Source of the DNA: CAZZKJ01 sp964654695
GTDB taxonomy: Bacteria > Krumholzibacteriota > Krumholzibacteriia > WVZY01
Reading direction: 5' to 3'
Length of the DNA: 17,258 nucleotides
Assembly (NCBI GenBank): GCA_964654695.1
Contig: CAZZKJ010000052.1
Coordinates: 1 to 17,258 of the forward strand
The stretch's first letter is position 1; every line of letters begins with the position of its first letter. Shown here in pieces: positions 15,120 through 17,258 of this stretch. A program made the position numbers and the translations under genes. The notes beneath the pieces are model-generated. The model saw nothing but the letters and a program-made list of their open reading frames with translations. It was not told the DNA's origin and ran no database searches.

Positions 15120-16139
15120 GTGAAAGCAGCGATATTCAATGGGCCCAAGAAACCGCTGGCTATCGAGGACGTTCCTGCTCCGGAACCAAAAACGGGAGAG
15201 ATCCTGGTTAAAGTTGCGGCATGCGGGGTGTGTCATACCGATTTGCACTATATAGACCACGGCGTTCCCACTTTCAAAAAACCGCCGATGATTCTGGGGC
15301 ACGAACCCGCCGGGCATGTCGCCGGTATGGGAGAAGGGACCGCCGGTTTCAAAGAAGGCGACAGGGTGCTTTTACCCGCGGTACTCAGCTGCGGCAGCTG
15401 TTTTTATTGCCGGACCGGCAGGGAAAACATATGCGAATCAATGATCATGTTGGGTAACAATGTTGACGGAGCATATGCGGAATTCGTTACCATCCCGGCA
15501 AAAGATGCATTTATTTTGCCCGAAGAAATACCTGTCGAAGAGGGCTGCATTATCGCCGATGCCATATCCACTCCATTTCACGCCGTCAAAAATCGCGCCC
15601 AAGTACGTCCCGGCGACAGCGTCGTGATCTTCGGCTGCGGGGGAGTGGGCATCAACCTGATCCAGGTTGCAAAAGCGTCCGGAGCCAGAGTGATGGCCGT
15701 TGATATTAATCCCGTAAAACTAAAATGGGCCAAAGAATTCGGCGCCGATGAAATCCTCGACCCCGGCAAGGTGGAACTCGCAAAAGAAATTCGCAAACTT
15801 ACAGGACGCGGAGCTGATATTGCCATCGAAGCGATCGGAAATCCCGATACCATTCAACAGGCGTTCAAAGTCCTGCGGACGGGAGGCCGCCTGGTTGTAT
15901 TGGGTTACACGCATCTCGATGTGGCCCTGAACGGCGGTAGAATAATGTACAGGGAGATGGACATCGTCGGTTCGCTGGGGTGCAGACCTGTAGATTACCC
16001 GCGCATAATAGAAATGGCCAGGGTCGGGAGCATAAAAGTAAAAGAACTGGTAACTCACAGATTTGATTTGGGTGACATCAATAAGGCCTTCGATACTCTT
16101 AGAAGCGGCGACACGCTCAGGTCCATAGTCCTGCCGTGA
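15120..16139 (+). CDS. had: 6-hydroxycyclohex-1-ene-1-carbonyl-CoA dehydrogenase (Had/BamQ type), zinc-dependent
   Basis: Medium-chain zinc alcohol dehydrogenase of 339 residues, expected to oxidise 6-hydroxycyclohexene-carbonyl-CoA to the 6-oxo compound with NAD+. Catalytic zinc residues are Cys38 in CGVCHTD and His61-Glu62 in GHE. Asp147 in IADAIST sits where many alcohol dehydrogenases have the third Cys ligand. The structural zinc is held by Cys91, Cys94, Cys97 and Cys105. The Rossmann motif is GCGGVG (172-177), with an acidic residue after the second strand (AVD) suggesting NAD+. Segments such as HYIDHGVPTFKKPP and STPFHAVKNRAQVRPGD match my recollection of the Had/BamQ subfamily. It starts at GTG, fixed by AAAGGAGG six bases upstream, and lies 32 bases after dch. 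A generic alcohol dehydrogenase role is the alternative, but the gene neighbours argue against it. Confidence 0.8.
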   Translation: MKAAIFNGPKKPLAIEDVPAPEPKTGEILVKVAACGVCHTDLHYIDHGVPTFKKPPMILGHEPAGHVAGMGEGTAGFKEGDRVLLPAVLSCGSCFYCRTGRENICESMIMLGNNVDGAYAEFVTIPAKDAFILPEEIPVEEGCIIADAISTPFHAVKNRAQVRPGDSVVIFGCGGVGINLIQVAKASGARVMAVDINPVKLKWAKEFGADEILDPGKVELAKEIRKLTGRGADIAIEAIGNPDTIQQAFKVLRTGGRLVVLGYTHLDVALNGGRIMYREMDIVGSLGCRPVDYPRIIEMARVGSIKVKELVTHRFDLGDINKAFDTLRSGDTLRSIVLP

Positions 16140-16175
16140 AGGTTCCGCGAGGATTTAATCGTTAAAGGAGAGATA

Positions 16176-17021
16176 ATGAAAACCATAGGTGTAGTGGGAT
16201 GCGGGCTCATGGGATCGGGTATCGCACAGGTTTGCGCGCAGGCGGGATATGAAACGAAAGTGGTCGAAGTCTCGGATAGCGTTCTTGAAAAAGGAATGAA
16301 CGCTATCGGAAAGAATCTTGAAAAGGCGCGGTCAAAAGGGAAAATAACGGATGCACGGGTGCAAGAAATCCTGGCGCGCATCGACGGTTCAAGTGATCTC
16401 AAAAGTTTGAGCGGTTGCGATCTTGTAATCGAGGCCGTTGTCGAGGATGTTGAAGTTAAAAAGAAGATATTCGCCTCCCTGGACGGAATTACCCGCCCCG
16501 GGGCTTTGCTTGCATCCAATACGTCCTCCGTATGCGTAATGGACATGGCGGCGGCGACCGGCAGGCCGGACAAGGTTTTGGGTCTTCACTTTTTTAATCC
16601 AGTTCCGGTCATGAAGCTCGTCGAGATTGTAAAAACTATTACAACTTCCAATGAAGCCATAAAAGATGCCGCGGACTTCGTGGCTTCTCTCGGCAAAACC
16701 GGCGTGACCGCCACGGACACGACCGGCTTTATAGTGAATAAACTGCTCGTTCCATATCTATTGGACGCGGTTAGAATGCTTGAAGCCGGAACGGCCGGCG
16801 CTAAAGAGATCGATAAAGGCATGCAGCTCGGATGCGGCTACCCGATGGGCCCCCTTACGCTTCTTGATTTTGTTGGCCTCGATACCACGTGTTATATCGC
16901 TGATATCATGTTCGATGAATTCAAGGAGGCCCGATTCGCGCCGCCGCCGCTTCTAAAAAGAATGGTCAAGGCCGGGCACCTGGGAAAGAAATCCGGCAGA
17001 GGGTTTTATATATACGAATAA
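16176..17021 (+). CDS. hbd: 3-hydroxybutyryl-CoA dehydrogenase
   Basis: NAD(P)-dependent 3-hydroxyacyl-CoA dehydrogenase of 281 residues, the standard single-function length. The Rossmann motif is GCGLMG (8-13). The catalytic residues are His138 in GLHFFNPVPVMKLVE and Glu150, with the SNTSS segment at 114-118 and GFIVNKLL in the C-terminal domain. The end, GHLGKKSGRGFYIYE, is typical. The reaction is 3-hydroxybutyryl-CoA to acetoacetyl-CoA, a late step after glutaryl-CoA has been converted to crotonyl-CoA. It could also accept 3-hydroxypimelyl-CoA. AAAGGAG lies about six bases before the ATG, and the gene follows had by 36 bases. No terminator was seen after it. Confidence 0.95.
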   Translation: MKTIGVVGCGLMGSGIAQVCAQAGYETKVVEVSDSVLEKGMNAIGKNLEKARSKGKITDARVQEILARIDGSSDLKSLSGCDLVIEAVVEDVEVKKKIFASLDGITRPGALLASNTSSVCVMDMAAATGRPDKVLGLHFFNPVPVMKLVEIVKTITTSNEAIKDAADFVASLGKTGVTATDTTGFIVNKLLVPYLLDAVRMLEAGTAGAKEIDKGMQLGCGYPMGPLTLLDFVGLDTTCYIADIMFDEFKEARFAPPPLLKRMVKAGHLGKKSGRGFYIYE

Positions 17022-17239
17022 AAACCTTAAACCGAATCCGCGCGGCGGCACGATCGGAGATGAACCAGCGCGGGTGGCATCGATGGGGCCCCCGCGGCGC
17101 AGTTTTTCACGAGCACAGGGGTGATCGATGACAGGACCCGCGCGGCAGAGAGCATAAAGTGCGGCCGTAGTTATCAACTCGCTGTTCCAGCTCTATGGAA
17201 AGTCTGGGGATGATGAAGTTATGCAAAGGAGGATCTCAA
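17022..17239. other. 218-base intergenic stretch without a recognisable gene
   Basis: All plus-strand frames are broken by stops, and no ORF here has a ribosome binding site or a recognisable motif. The first part (about 17037-17150) is visibly GC-rich. It contains the self-complementary CCGCGCGG twice, about 100 bases apart, with GGGGCCCCC near 17084. It is far longer than the 28-36-base gaps just upstream, so it may hold a promoter or an eroded gene. I could not identify a -35/-10 pair or a clear terminator. Confidence 0.4.
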
Positions 17240-17258
17240 GTGGAATTCGAAAATATTA
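17240..17258 (+). CDS. Start of a further gene cut by the window edge
   Basis: A GTG at 17240 follows a very strong ribosome binding site, AAAGGAGG at 17225-17232, with seven bases between, the same style as the other genes of this cluster. Only six codons are visible (V/M-E-F-E-N-I). Such beginnings occur in crotonases and in acyl-CoA enzymes, and a crotonyl-CoA hydratase would complete the pathway, but six residues cannot establish a function. Confidence 0.5.

Noticed and set aside
13410..15317. Very long minus-strand open frame (635 codons) opposite the SDR, dch and start of had
   Set aside because: It lies antisense to genes with strong ribosome binding sites and intact catalytic motifs. 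Its translation is Ser/Arg/Phe-rich, with no recognisable domain and no ribosome binding site. It is a by-product of sense codon usage.

Overview
The window (17,258 bases, moderate GC) looks like chromosomal DNA of an anaerobic, Gram-negative-type bacterium. The coding is dense. All recognised genes keep their key motifs, and many have a strong AAGGAGG-type ribosome binding site. Two features hint at the FCB-type candidate phyla (KSB1, Zixibacteria, Latescibacteria and similar): a secreted M6 protease ending in the 'YQNxPNPFNPTT' FlgD-like/sorting module, and the anaerobic gene content. This placement is an inference. There are no tRNA, rRNA, CRISPR, insertion sequence or phage genes.

Layout. 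(1) About 1-3560, plus strand: an unrecognised lipoprotein, then a large secreted M6 (immune-inhibitor-A type) metalloprotease. (2) A long hairpin at 3585-3624, then an iron operon at 3727-6569: a DtxR-type metal-dependent repressor with a C-terminal FeoA/SH3 domain, directly followed by the ferrous iron transporter feoB. (3) 6582-11019, minus strand: an exported protein with a possible all-alpha glycosidase-like region and a C-terminal CBM48 (glycogen-binding) domain, followed by a polysaccharide flippase. (4) From 11230 to the right edge, plus strand: six complete CoA-ester catabolic genes and the start of a seventh.

The last region is the main result. In order it encodes a thiolase, a ring-opening hydrolase of the BamA/Oah-BadI type, an SDR dehydrogenase, a cyclohexa-1,5-dienecarbonyl-CoA hydratase (Dch/BamR type), a zinc-dependent 6-hydroxycyclohexenecarbonyl-CoA dehydrogenase (Had/BamQ type) and a 3-hydroxybutyryl-CoA dehydrogenase. 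Together they fit the lower benzoyl-CoA pathway. Dch hydrates the dienoyl-CoA made by benzoyl-CoA reductase and Had oxidises the alcohol. The Oah-like enzyme opens the ring to 3-hydroxypimelyl-CoA. The SDR or Hbd, with the thiolase, then carries out beta-oxidation to glutaryl-CoA and acetyl-CoA, and later converts 3-hydroxybutyryl-CoA to acetyl-CoA. Benzoyl-CoA reductase, a CoA ligase and glutaryl-CoA dehydrogenase are not in the window and would be expected nearby. The oddest gene is the ring-opening hydrolase: it lacks a long internal segment that I recall in BamA, and it ends in a four-cysteine zinc ribbon.
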